This document shows, in pieces, positions 55,098-64,000 of a stretch of 64,000 bases of DNA (the first letter of the stretch is position 1; every line of letters begins with the position of its first letter). The stretch is from positions 3,453,152 to 3,517,151 of the forward strand of contig OZ024784.1 in NCBI GenBank assembly GCA_964017065.1, written 5' to 3'. Made by a program: the position numbers and the translations under genes. The stretch comes from Haliclona indistincta (Eukaryota; Porifera; Demospongiae; Haplosclerida; Chalinidae). The notes beneath the pieces were generated by a model that saw nothing but the letters and a program-made list of their open reading frames with translations, was not told where the DNA came from and did not search any database.

Positions 55098-56308
55098 TAG
55101 GGAGGCACGGTAGTGCCTCCCTATGTAGGGTTGAACGAGAAAACAAGATGGCGGCTACATACAATGTATTAGCGTTAAAACGCTGATATTTCGCCTGGTG
55201 ATGAATTTTATACGTCCAAATACACTTAAATCTGCTATCTGGCGTTGCCCCATCTTACAGTAGCAAGGAGATTGCTCGAGATTGTTACTAAAGTGACGAA
55301 CCTGAAAACGGTGAAAATCGACGTTCGTCATCTTCGTTTTCTTTCTTTCTTTCTTTCTTCCACTCGCCTAGCACCTTTACGTGAGCAGTGCCGAGACCAA
55401 AACACCCACGAACAGTCGTGAAATTCTCCTGGCATGTGCCTTTTGAACTTAGTTTTTAGCGAAACGGCGATATAAATTCCGCGATTTCTCGATCGTGACC
55501 CATTGTCAGCTAAGTGTTAGACGCCATTAATGTGATTGCGCAATACGCACGTGACCAAGCTGTGGTTAGCGCACGTGACCAAACACTAGCTTGAGTATCG
55601 CCACGCCGTATAGATCACGGAGAACACATATTTGTCTGGAGTCTTCGAAGAACGGTAAGCTAGCAAGCGCAGAATCACCATTCTGCCTTGCCAGATAATT
55701 ATAACCGCCATAAACAAGTGTGGGCGGGGCTCGTATGCACTGTATTCATGCATGCGTAGGCGAGCTGATATCTAAAGCATAAGAATTATTTAGCTACAAG
55801 TTTAAAATTGTTAATAATAAAGAAAAGCCATCAACAACAGGAAAACTAAACCAATGGTGGAAACAAAGACGGCACAGTAATTGCATGATATTGAACTGCA
55901 CTTCACTGATAAAGAAAAAAGGACACAAACAAGAAAATTAAAAAGATTTCTATCGAAATCAAAAGGATGTAGGGTTGTGAAATCTACCACTGGTCAACAA
56001 TGTAAACTAACAAGGAACAAGCATGGAATGGTAACACGATTGACTTGCTAACAGACCATAGATCCCTACATCAGTGGCTGTACATAAGCTGTCACAAGCT
56101 GAATGCACGTCAGGTGTCAGTCAACAGCAACTAGCCGAACTAGCTATAGCCAACCACAGCAGCCACTGATGTAGGGATCTATGGTCTGTTAGCAAGTCAA
56201 TCGTGTTACCATTCCATGCTTGTTCCTTGTTAGTTTACATTGTTGACCAGTGGTAGATTTCACAACCCTACATCCTTTTGATTTCGATAGAAATCTTTTT
56301 AATTTTCT
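55098..56308. mobile_element. 1.2-kb insertion with terminal hairpins, relative to the 46-kb paralogue
   Basis: The paralogue reads CACATTTATAGTAGTACACC uninterrupted near 46149-46170; here 1211 bases lie between CACATTTAT and AGTAGTACACC. The left end has a 24-base hairpin (AGGGAGGCAC / GTGCCTCCCT, 55099-55122). GTAGGGTTG recurs inside (55127, 55970). The right end is the perfect inverted repeat described separately. It also carries AAACAAGATGGCGGC (55142), a (TTTC)n tract near 55341, and no protein-coding frame I can support. Confidence 0.65.
55933..56307. repeat. Perfect 148-base inverted repeat with 79-base loop
   Basis: Arms 55933-56080 and 56160-56307 are exact reverse complements as far as can be read (GAAAATTAAAAAGATTTCTA ... 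CATCAGTGGCTG). The loop (56081-56159) holds GTCACAAGCTGAATGCACGT and AACTAGCCGAACTAGCTA. Perfect identity means very recent formation or ongoing homogenisation. A transcript would fold into a long hairpin RNA. Confidence 0.9.
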
Positions 56309-57014
56309 AGTAGTACACCTTATGTGGTGTGTTTTTCAATAATACAAAGTGATCATCGTCTATTTTATATCCTTCAACATTATCAGCAGCTTTATAATTA
56401 TTATCCATAATTTTTGACCTAACTGACAGGTGTACTATAGCGATTCCATTGGGCCGATTGGCAGGGCAGTAAAAACAAGATGGCTACATTCAAGAAAGTT
56501 AAGAAAATGCTATTTTTGTCTAGTGTTAGCTGTTTGTAACTAAGTTTGTGCGATTTGCCTGATTTAAGTCGCTGTGTGATGAATGGCGTTTGTTTGTTTA
56601 CAAGATTGTTGACTTGCTGGCGTCGCCAAAATATTATGCCAGGTTGGGCGGAAAACAAGATGGCGGATACACCAGACTGAAAACAAGTTAATCGCTTATT
56701 TATCTTCTCTCGTAAGATCTCACGGTATTTTAATCATCTGGTGTTCATGCTGATGGGTAAGCGCTTGCTATTAATTCCGTCAAGAAAACATGTTGATACG
56801 CCGAAAAACAACATGGCGTCTCGTCAGGAGGCAAAATTACGGCACGCTCATATCTTCGCCGTACGGGCGTTTCAATCGATTCTATGATCTAACCTTCTGA
56901 GGCGTCTTAGACGATATTTTCGAAGCCAAAGAGACTTTTAACAACATCAGAAACTAAGTCTAAGGTAGTAAACCAGAGTTCATGTGGTCACCTGTTTGTT
57001 CATCTTCTTTCTTC

Positions 57015-57173
57015 TTATTCTTCTCCAGCCAGCCTAGCGAAGACATTCACATCCCTCTGAGCAAGTTTTCGACAACCACATCTTCCTGTCAAGCATCCTG
57101 TTCTACATCTGCATCTTTTGTTAGCAAACCCACCATTTTGGCAACTCCACTCTGGTTCTCTTTGCTGTCCCAC
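57015..57173 (-). pseudogene. Cys-rich (CXC-like) protein fragment, copy 2
   Basis: Same frame as at 46861-47019 (NKRCRCRTGCLTGRCGCRK), unchanged. Confidence 0.4.
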
Positions 57174-57351
57174 TCAATTGAAACTATGCCATAATCCACA
57201 TTCAGAGTATGCTGTGGCAAACTCTGAATGTGGAGGGGTCAGTTATAGTAATAATATAGTGAGTAGTATATAGTGAGTAGACTAGTAATGCTGACTACAT
57301 AGAGGGGTTTGAAATGGTATTTCTTCGCCTTCTATTTGGAGATCTAGGGTC

Positions 57352-57774
57352 TTAGGGATTTTTGTCTGTAGCTTTGGTTTGTGTAAAGTATACGCTTTTA
57401 CATTCCTTTACACAACACTTTTTCTCATGCATTCTTTTCTCCCACCTAGGAGTATGGCTACTGGGATTTGCAGCTACTCGATGAACGTCATCTCTGCACA
57501 GTTGACAGACCACGTCATCTTCTGTAATCCCATACTGGCTAACTGTAAAATATGCTTGACTGCTGTGCCATGTACTCACTCTACTCATATGAGTGTGGCT
57601 GACCTCACATAACACACAAGCCAACTGTTCTACTTGCAGCTGATCTTGTGTGTACTGATCACAGTTCTGTGCATCATATGAGAGCTGTCTTCTTGACATT
57701 GGACCTTTACTAGACTGTTCTATATAGTAGTAATGTAAAATAGTATTTTTAGTCACAACGCATGGTATCAACAA
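57352..57774 (-). pseudogene. Zinc-finger-like protein fragment, copy 2 (140 aa frame)
   Basis: Same as 47202-47549 but open 25 codons further upstream (MLIPCVVTKNTILHYYYIEQ...), because of an inserted TTCTATATAG-type difference near 57719. Cys pairs LACVLC, VVCQLC and CCVKEC conserved. Function unknown. Confidence 0.4.
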
Positions 57775-58330
57775 TTCCAGCTACAAAACTCGGTATAATA
57801 AAAAATTATCTTAAAATTTACTAACGGGAACAATTTAAAAATTGGTAGTAGATGCAACTACATGTCTACTTCGTGCACCAAAAGTTTGATACAGCCTGGC
57901 TTATCATAAAAAATTTCCTGACGGCTTTTAGCTAGGTTGTCGACGTTCACGTATGCAGACCTCAGCGGCGCTGTGTTTATAATAATAGAGCTCTGAATTT
58001 TGGTCAAGTTTAAGGGTAGTGAAATTGCATTGCAGAAATGAAATAATTTAAGATCAACTACAAGCAGTTGAAAGTTTTTCTAGCGAGCGCCATGGCTAGA
58101 CGGAAGTGCACGTCCGGTAAAAATAAGAGTGATTAGACTTCCGGTCGTTTGTTGTTAATGTTCAGTGGTTTCCTGTCATCGATTTCTCCGTTTCCTCATT
58201 TCCGTTTCCCATTTCTTATTCGACCTTTTACGACACTGCCTCACGAGATCATGTGAACGAGAATTCTCCGCATAACTGCAGGTGGTTGATATTTCAATGA
58301 AGAATAATGGGCTATGTATGGCAGGTGGCA

Positions 58331-58377
58331 GGAATGTATAATGAGTTCGACTGCGCTCAAACTCATTATGCGCTCCT
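58331..58377. mobile_element. 47-base hairpin insertion, duplicate of 48171
   Basis: Carried by the segmental duplication; GCAGGTGGCA on both sides. Confidence 0.75.
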
Positions 58378-58387
58378 GCAGGTGGCA

Positions 58388-59630
58388 AGAGCACTGACTG
58401 ATACACAATAAATACATGTAGTACACAATAAATACATGTAGTATACATTGGAAGAGATACATATAGTATGCATTGGAAGAGATACATATAGTATACATTG
58501 GAAGAGAGTAAAATAAAAGTGATATCCAATTGAAATCAGTGCAATAATAATAGTTAAAGTCATATAGATAGCGAACAACCAAATAATAGTTCACCATCAA
58601 CAGCTACAACCAATAATTGTTTGAAGATGCCCTTGATTGGAAATGCTGCATAAACAAAGTTGCTGACCATTACAACAAATAGATCAATCATTGGCAGTCT
58701 CTTGCTCTCCAACCTTTAGGAACAGCTGTTGATAAATCAATCTCATAATTGGGCTTCACAAATAGAATCCTGTCATCTGCACTGAACTAATTATTACTAC
58801 TTGTTTGCCGGATAAATTAATAACCACAAAGTTTCACTTACATGTATACAGGAAACTAGCATGATGTACATCATGGTGTTTCTCTCTTCAATTTTACTTT
58901 GTGATTAAAATAAAATTATGTCAAAAAAGCAATAGGTAATGGGCGCCAGTTAGCTCATATACTTTTCTAGGAAACTACATGAAATCTGACAGTAGTGCCT
59001 AGCAAATAAATAAAAAAACGGCATACCTCTCATGTTTTGGTAGACATCCCTCAGCATAGGGAGCATATGTTTTGTAGACACATTAGGAACTACCACTTGA
59101 GTTTGTAGTAAACACTGTAAAACCAACAAGAACTCAGTGGAAACCCGTGAATACATATAAGAGGGGTTTTCTCTACTGCACATGGAGTTGCTATGTAACT
59201 TGGCATGTAAAGGCTGACTGCAGTGCACTGCAATTATAGGTTAATTACACACAAGATTACATAACTTGATCCAGTACTCACACACACTGCTTGTTCTATA
59301 TTACCTTAACACTTTACGTCAAAAATGGTCAGATAAAACAAAGCATCTTATTACAAGCTTGAGTAAGTATTATTTTGTGAGTAGTTATACTTACTGACAA
59401 CCCCATACACTGTGTGACCCAGGCTAAGGGAATTGGCTATACAAGGAGCATTATTGTAGTAAATGTAGTGGTTTGTTTGCAGGTTGCTGTAAGTGTAGTG
59501 AGCTATGATATGCACCGACATCTCAGCTACCACTCTTCTCTTCTTTTCTCCACACTACGTGAGTGAAACCAAAATATTGTACTTTATTGTGAGCATGATC
59601 TTTATTAACTGATTATGTGTACATGTTAGG
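58388..59630. other. Intergenic region, no gene seen
   Basis: Duplicate of 48228-49470, with the same short tandem repeats at its start. Confidence 0.5.
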
Positions 59631-59633
59631 TGA

Positions 59634-59920
59634 TGGATGATATTGTAGTAGCTATGAGTACTACTATACTACTGCTGTTCTCATAATCACTCCTGGGATA
59701 GCTGTGAATTTGCTGTGCTAAGAAAATTCTCATAAAAGGAGCAATGAGGTGATCTTTACCAGCCCAAATCCTAATAGAGATGAGAACTGTGTGCCTGAAG
59801 CTGTCTGTGACAAGCTGGCAACTCCTACTGTATGCACATGAACTTGATCATGATACAGTAGAGACTGCATTGATACCATTGTGTCAATGTATAGAAGAAG
59901 TGGTTTGTAGATCAAGTATA
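59634..59920 (+). pseudogene. Type-B receptor relic 7
   Basis: DDIVVAMSTTILLLF then a stop; KILIKGAMR, then NRDENCVPEAVCDKLATP and the TVC frame break before a decayed LELD-like segment (ELDHDTVET; Tyr to His). NPVY is absent. Confidence 0.5.
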
Positions 59921-60244
59921 AAAGTAGTGGTTGAAACGTGCTAACCAGAAAACTATTTTGATAAAAAATTTGAAGAGATGAGATGAAAGAGATTGAACAC
60001 ACCATTGCATTGTAATGACACACTAACTATGTGATACATGAACTAATCAAACGTACATTATATCTGCTTGTTAGTATAGTCTAAAACTGACTGATCACAT
60101 GTATGTTTACAGTGCAGAAGGTTTCGTTACAGTTGATGAGCAGTACAGTGTTGGCTTCATCACTTCTGTAGTCATCTATAGTACAGAGTAGCGGAACCTG
60201 TTAGTTGCTGCTGATAATCAAGATAGCTAGCTGTTCACACTGTA

Positions 60245-61622
60245 ATGAAGAGTGTTTTGGTAATAGTTTGCTTGATTGCTGTTGGAAAAATGTCAGCTGG
60301 TAAGCTACTGTAGCTAGATTATTATTTTAGCTATTATTTATTTGATAGGAGAATGTTCTGTTCCTTTCACGATTGGAGACTTTGGTGATTGCTCTGCAAG
60401 GTAAACTTAACACGGCAGCATATATTTATGTTTTCCTCTTCTAGCTCAGTGGCACTAACCTATTTCGATGACTCTATTAACATCCCAGCATGCTGGGTGT
60501 TTGGTAATTTGGATTTCAACTCTACTAATTCTACCAACTCATGGCCCAATATAACAGATACTTGTATACAACAGTTAGACCTTGATATTAGAGCGCTCTT
60601 GTATCATTCCACTGTCAGAGGACCAGGCGAACCACTAACAGCAGCACAGTGTCAGATATATGAACTAACTATGCAATGCAGAATGGATTGCTTACTAACC
60701 TTTCTCTTCTCTGCTGGTTCTATGGATTTGCTTGGCTATATTCACCTGAGAGTCATTAGCTGCAATGAAACACTGTTTAACACAAGTATTGACACCATAT
60801 TCAATAATGCAAACAATATCCAACCCAGTTTTGTACCAAGACAATTGGTCGGAGGTAAAATTATCCTTTACTCATTTCTCTCTAGTTTTCTCTTATCTAT
60901 TTTAGTATCTATGACAGTACCAGTATCTACTACCATCATCCCAATACTGTCATCTTCCAATATCATGCCTTCAGCTATCTCTTCTTCATCCACCTTCATC
61001 ACTGTTCTTACAACTAACCAGTTGGTGATTCATTCAAAAGTGTCTACAACACTATCCACCACTACTTCTATACAATACTTCACTTCCTCCACTGTTCCTT
61101 CGCCATCACAATTAGCCAACAGTGAGTACTTACAGTCTAATCATCTAATATCCGATTACATCATCTTAAATGTCAACACAGATTCAGAAACCTGATAAAA
61201 CTAACGATGTCTCTATTGCACAGGTGGTGCTGATGTTAGTATTTTAGCTGTCTTCAGTACTGTTGTTGCTGTTCTTATCATTATTGCTCTTGGGACAACC
61301 CTGACACTTGTTGTTGTGCTGATAAGGCACAAAACACACACACAAAGTGAGTTCTATACAACTGTATTGATCAATTGTAAGTTTCCCTTTATTAGAAGAC
61401 ACGGATGAGAACTCTCAAGGAAGAAGCAGTGCAGTCATCCCCACCAACCCTAATCCTGTGTATGGATGCTTGCCAGACAATGAAGCAGAGATTCTGGTTG
61501 ATACAAATGTTGCCTATGAAGGATCTAAAGCTCTTTCTAACATTGAACCAGTCTATGATACAGTGGACACTGAACCGGATTACGATATAGTGGACACTAT
61601 TTCCATGGTTTCCACCCCATAA
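60245..61622 (+). CDS. Tyrosine-tail receptor copy 10 (intact, 360 aa)
   Basis: Exons: 60245-60299, 60349-60400, 60445-60854, 60906-61121, 61224-61346, 61396-61622 (TAA). Signal peptide MKSVLVIVCLIAVGKMSA; exon 2 reads ECSVPFTIGDFGDCSA; the ectodomain retains all eight cysteines though the usual ACRLFG is ACWVFG; variable stretch LDLDIRALLYHSTV, GPGEPLTAAQ. Stalk, helix ILAVFSTVVAVLIIIALG, and tail NPVY, AYEG, VYDTV, DYDIV. Intron 3 is 51 bases, in frame with no stop, so retention adds a hydrophobic GKIILYSFLSSFLLSILV segment to an otherwise full-length protein. Confidence 0.85.
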
Positions 61623-61867
61623 TGACATTTTTGTTGATCTGGCTCTGTGATTGAACTGATGAAGTGTTTGTCACCTTTTACAGTTATTAATAGACTAGTG
61701 TAGTGCTGGTCATCACAGTGAAGCTTGCTTGTTCAAAGAGTACTGATACTAGCTTCAATCCAATAATGTTTACTGGTTGCATTTATTTTTAGCGCAACAA
61801 ACTTTGCAATATTTTAGGCTACGTGCAACTGATACTATGGCTTTAACATGACAACAAGTCGAGTGAA

Positions 61868-63181
61868 TGTCCGAACCACTATACTACCTATACAGCCGAT
61901 TGCAGCAAACTTGGAGAGGTGTGGTGAAAATATGAGTCTGTTTGTCAAAACTGACACTATCTGCTATACCAATGGGTCTCCTAGTCAGTATACCAGTCAT
62001 ACGACGCAAGTATGTGCTCGGTGTGGTTGTTATACTGTGGAGTACGATGACCTTATTGGCTGGATTCACACAATCATTCTGGCAGCTCCTCCTCACTAGA
62101 ATAAGCCTGGGCATATTGTAAGGTGATGTTATAGGTGTGGCTCATTTGATCACCGTTTTACACTAAACAGTGAATCTGCGTGCACTCCTTTTGCAAGTAG
62201 CTTGATTGGTGACTATTTTGATCAGGTATAACTTCCTTGTACAAGTGTAACTAATGATGTTGTTTACTATAATGTTGCTATTGTTAGAGCTCCATGGGTA
62301 CAGCAATGGGATTCTATAACTGGGGGGTCTACATTGGATACAGTCTGGCATTTGCTTTTAACTTTATTTTTGAGTATTTCAAGTGGCGGTGGGCATTCTG
62401 GGTGGCCGCTATTCCTGGACTATTAATAGTAATCATCACTGTGAAAGAACCACAGGGAAAAGGGAAAATGGTGAGAAAAGAAGATAGAGTAATCTATTTA
62501 CAGCTTTTGTGTCTTTCAGAGCCAGTCCAAGAACCATTTGACAGTTTTTAAGACTGCCGTTAAAAGCTATTTTCAAATTCCTCTTCTCCTCTGTATTGGA
62601 GGAGGACTAAGGAACGGTAGTGGACTGGTGTGGGCTTATAATACTAAAGCATACTTTAGAGTGTACTACTGTAACACCACTGGAGTGGGTACCACCTCTG
62701 TACCATTTCTTATTGGTTTTCTCTTGCTTCCTCCTCCATTGGCATTCCTCATGTTGCTCCCAGCATATGTTGTTGGAGAGATGTAGATTGGAATGTGTCT
62801 TGTAACAGTTGTTGAACTGGCTTCCAGTGGGTGCACTGTAGTCAAAGATTGGTCTCAGAAACTCACTGTTCCTTCTCTTCCCTGGGTGTTATCTGCTAGG
62901 AGCTCTCTTTTTATTCTTTACCTTCCTTTTCCTCTGTTTTTTCAAGAAGGATCAGCAGAGGAGCTCTAGTCGTGTCAGTATGACAATACCAGAGAAACAA
63001 GGACTCCTTTCAGATAGTGATGAAGAAAAAGAGTAAAGGGGGAAAGGGAAAATGTTGAAGACCCAGGGCCTAAAGAGAGTATACTTGACTGGGGTATTCG
63101 AATAAGACAAGAGGATCACACAGTACAACACCTCGCAGCACGATGCATTGGTAGTATGGTTGTGTACTCACCAATTTCATG
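61868..63181 (+). pseudogene. Spinster-like MFS relic 6 (most complete relic)
   Basis: LTLSAIPMGLLVSIPVIRRK, YVLGVVVILWSTMTLLAG, SFWQLLLTRISLGI; MGTAMGFYNWGVYIGYSLAF, YFKWRWAFWVAAIPGL, ITVKEPQGKGKM; KSYFQIPLLLCIGGGLRNG, YNTKAYFRVYYC, LLLPPPLAFLMLLPAYVV, GAGATGTAG (stop for Trp), VPVGAL-like with frame slip, hydrophobic stretch, MTIPEKQGLLSDSDEE and early stop. Exon borders match the intact gene, but the third short exon (SGCTAFATG in the intact gene) and the start are missing. Confidence 0.75.
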
Positions 63182-63609
63182 ACTCAATCAATGAATGTCT
63201 GAATTATTATTTGTTTTATGTTTTTTTAAGTATTTTTGTGAAAGTTAATTTAACTCAAGTAAACTAGTGACCTATTACGATGCAGTTTAGTTGAAAGTCA
63301 CAATATTGGGTACACTGAAAGTCCACTTGGTCATCAATGGGTCTGAAAAATAAGCAAAGTTGTGTACATATAACCTGGCATTTACTTTAAGAAACTCTCA
63401 TATACTAAATTTCCCAGTGATCAAACAAAAACTATGTACCTGAAGCTGCATCGATGAATAATAATAGTCCCTATACTTGTTACTGAATACTACCATATTT
63501 AATACCAGTATACTATATTTTTTAATTCAATGCTGCGGTCATCTATAACAGAGTAGCGGAACCTGTTAGTTGCTGCTGATAATCAAGATAGCTAGCTGTT
63601 CACACTGCA
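63182..63609. other. Receptor upstream region, short form
   Basis: Nearly identical to 18132-18560 and 41055-41481. No gene; ends in the conserved receptor 5' block. Confidence 0.5.
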
Positions 63610-64000
63610 ATGAAGAGTGTTTTGATAATAGTTTGCTTGATTGCTGTTGGGAAAATGTCAGCTGGTAAGCTAGTGTAGCTAGATTATTATTTTATTTGTT
63701 ACTGCTAATAACAGCCGGCTAATAATTATTTATTTGATAGGAGCATGTTCTGTTCCTTTCATGATTGGAAGCTTTGGTGATTGCTCTGCAAGGTAAACTC
63801 AACACATTTACAATAATTATATTTCTCTTCTACATGTAGCTCAGCGGCACTAACCTATTTCAATGACTCTATTAACATCCCAGCATGCCGGATGTTTGGT
63901 GATTTGGATTTCAACTCTACTAATTCTACCAACTCATGGCCTGATATAACAGATACTTGTATTCAACAGTTAGAGATAGACATTAGAGGGCTCTTGTATC
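63610..64000 (+). CDS. Tyrosine-tail receptor copy 11 (partial, runs off the window)
   Basis: Exon 1 63610-63664, exon 2 63741-63792, exon 3 from 63840 to the window end. MKSVLIIVCLIAVGKMSA and ACRMFGDLDFNSTNSTNSW match copy 7 closely, including the longer intron 2 ending CATGTAG. Intron 1 carries a 14-base insertion (ACAGCCG plus a repeat of GCTAATA) relative to copy 7. Open as far as visible. Confidence 0.8.

Larger units (their letters stand above)
56463..59730. repeat. Segmental duplication block A' (partner 46312-49570)
   Basis: See the partner block. Within it the two Cys-rich fragments and the 47-base hairpin recur at a +10.15-10.16 kb offset. Confidence 0.85.

Noticed and set aside
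1..64000. tRNA, rRNA or known small RNA genes
   Set aside because: None recognised by reading; hairpins found are inverted repeats without tRNA-like or known RNA features.

Overview
This is animal genomic DNA. It is AT-rich, with spliced genes carrying very short GT-AG introns (mostly about 45-60 bases), a metazoan sigma-class glutathione transferase exon, an LRRK-type kinase fragment and many small hairpin repeats. The compact gene style and gene families are most reminiscent of a sponge, probably a demosponge; that is inference, because no organism-specific marker gene is present.

Layout. Bases 1-9420 are a satellite array of about 105 copies of an ~89-90 base monomer, with longer higher-order periods. 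A 412-base terminal-inverted-repeat element (9421-9832) sits at the satellite edge, followed by exon-like segments of an unrecognised gene (10088-10920). The rest, 10.9-64 kb, is a tandem array built by repeated segmental duplication. Its core is a family of single-pass membrane proteins of about 360 residues that I do not recognise. Each has six exons: signal peptide, a short Cys exon, a large N-glycosylated Cys-rich ectodomain exon, a Ser/Thr-rich stalk, a transmembrane exon, and a cytoplasmic tail with four tyrosine motifs (NPVY, AYEG, VYDTV, DYDIV). Eleven copies are visible. Copies 2, 4, 6 and 10 are intact. Copy 1 is split by a young Ty3/gypsy element. Copies 7 and 8 have tails shifted out of frame by an (AC)n repeat. 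Copies 3, 5 and 9 are truncated exon 3-exon 6 fusions. Copy 11 runs off the window.

Between receptor copies lie passengers duplicated with them: one intact spinster-like MFS transporter gene (20391-22165) and six decayed relics of a related transporter; relics of a second receptor type (TM plus tyrosine tail); four copies of a single-exon coiled-coil gene on the minus strand, each with a TATA box; four copies of a GST first exon; an LRRK-like kinase fragment; two Cys-rich fragments, each in two copies; and foldback elements. Several hairpin insertions only 22-47 bases long are flanked by short direct repeats at sites that are empty in paralogous copies.

Working interpretation: a fast-evolving cluster of putative signalling receptors, possibly for recognition. 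Variation comes from patchy substitutions in the ectodomain, tail-frame changes at a microsatellite, an intron whose retention would give different products in different copies, and transposon insertion. Function is inferred from architecture only.
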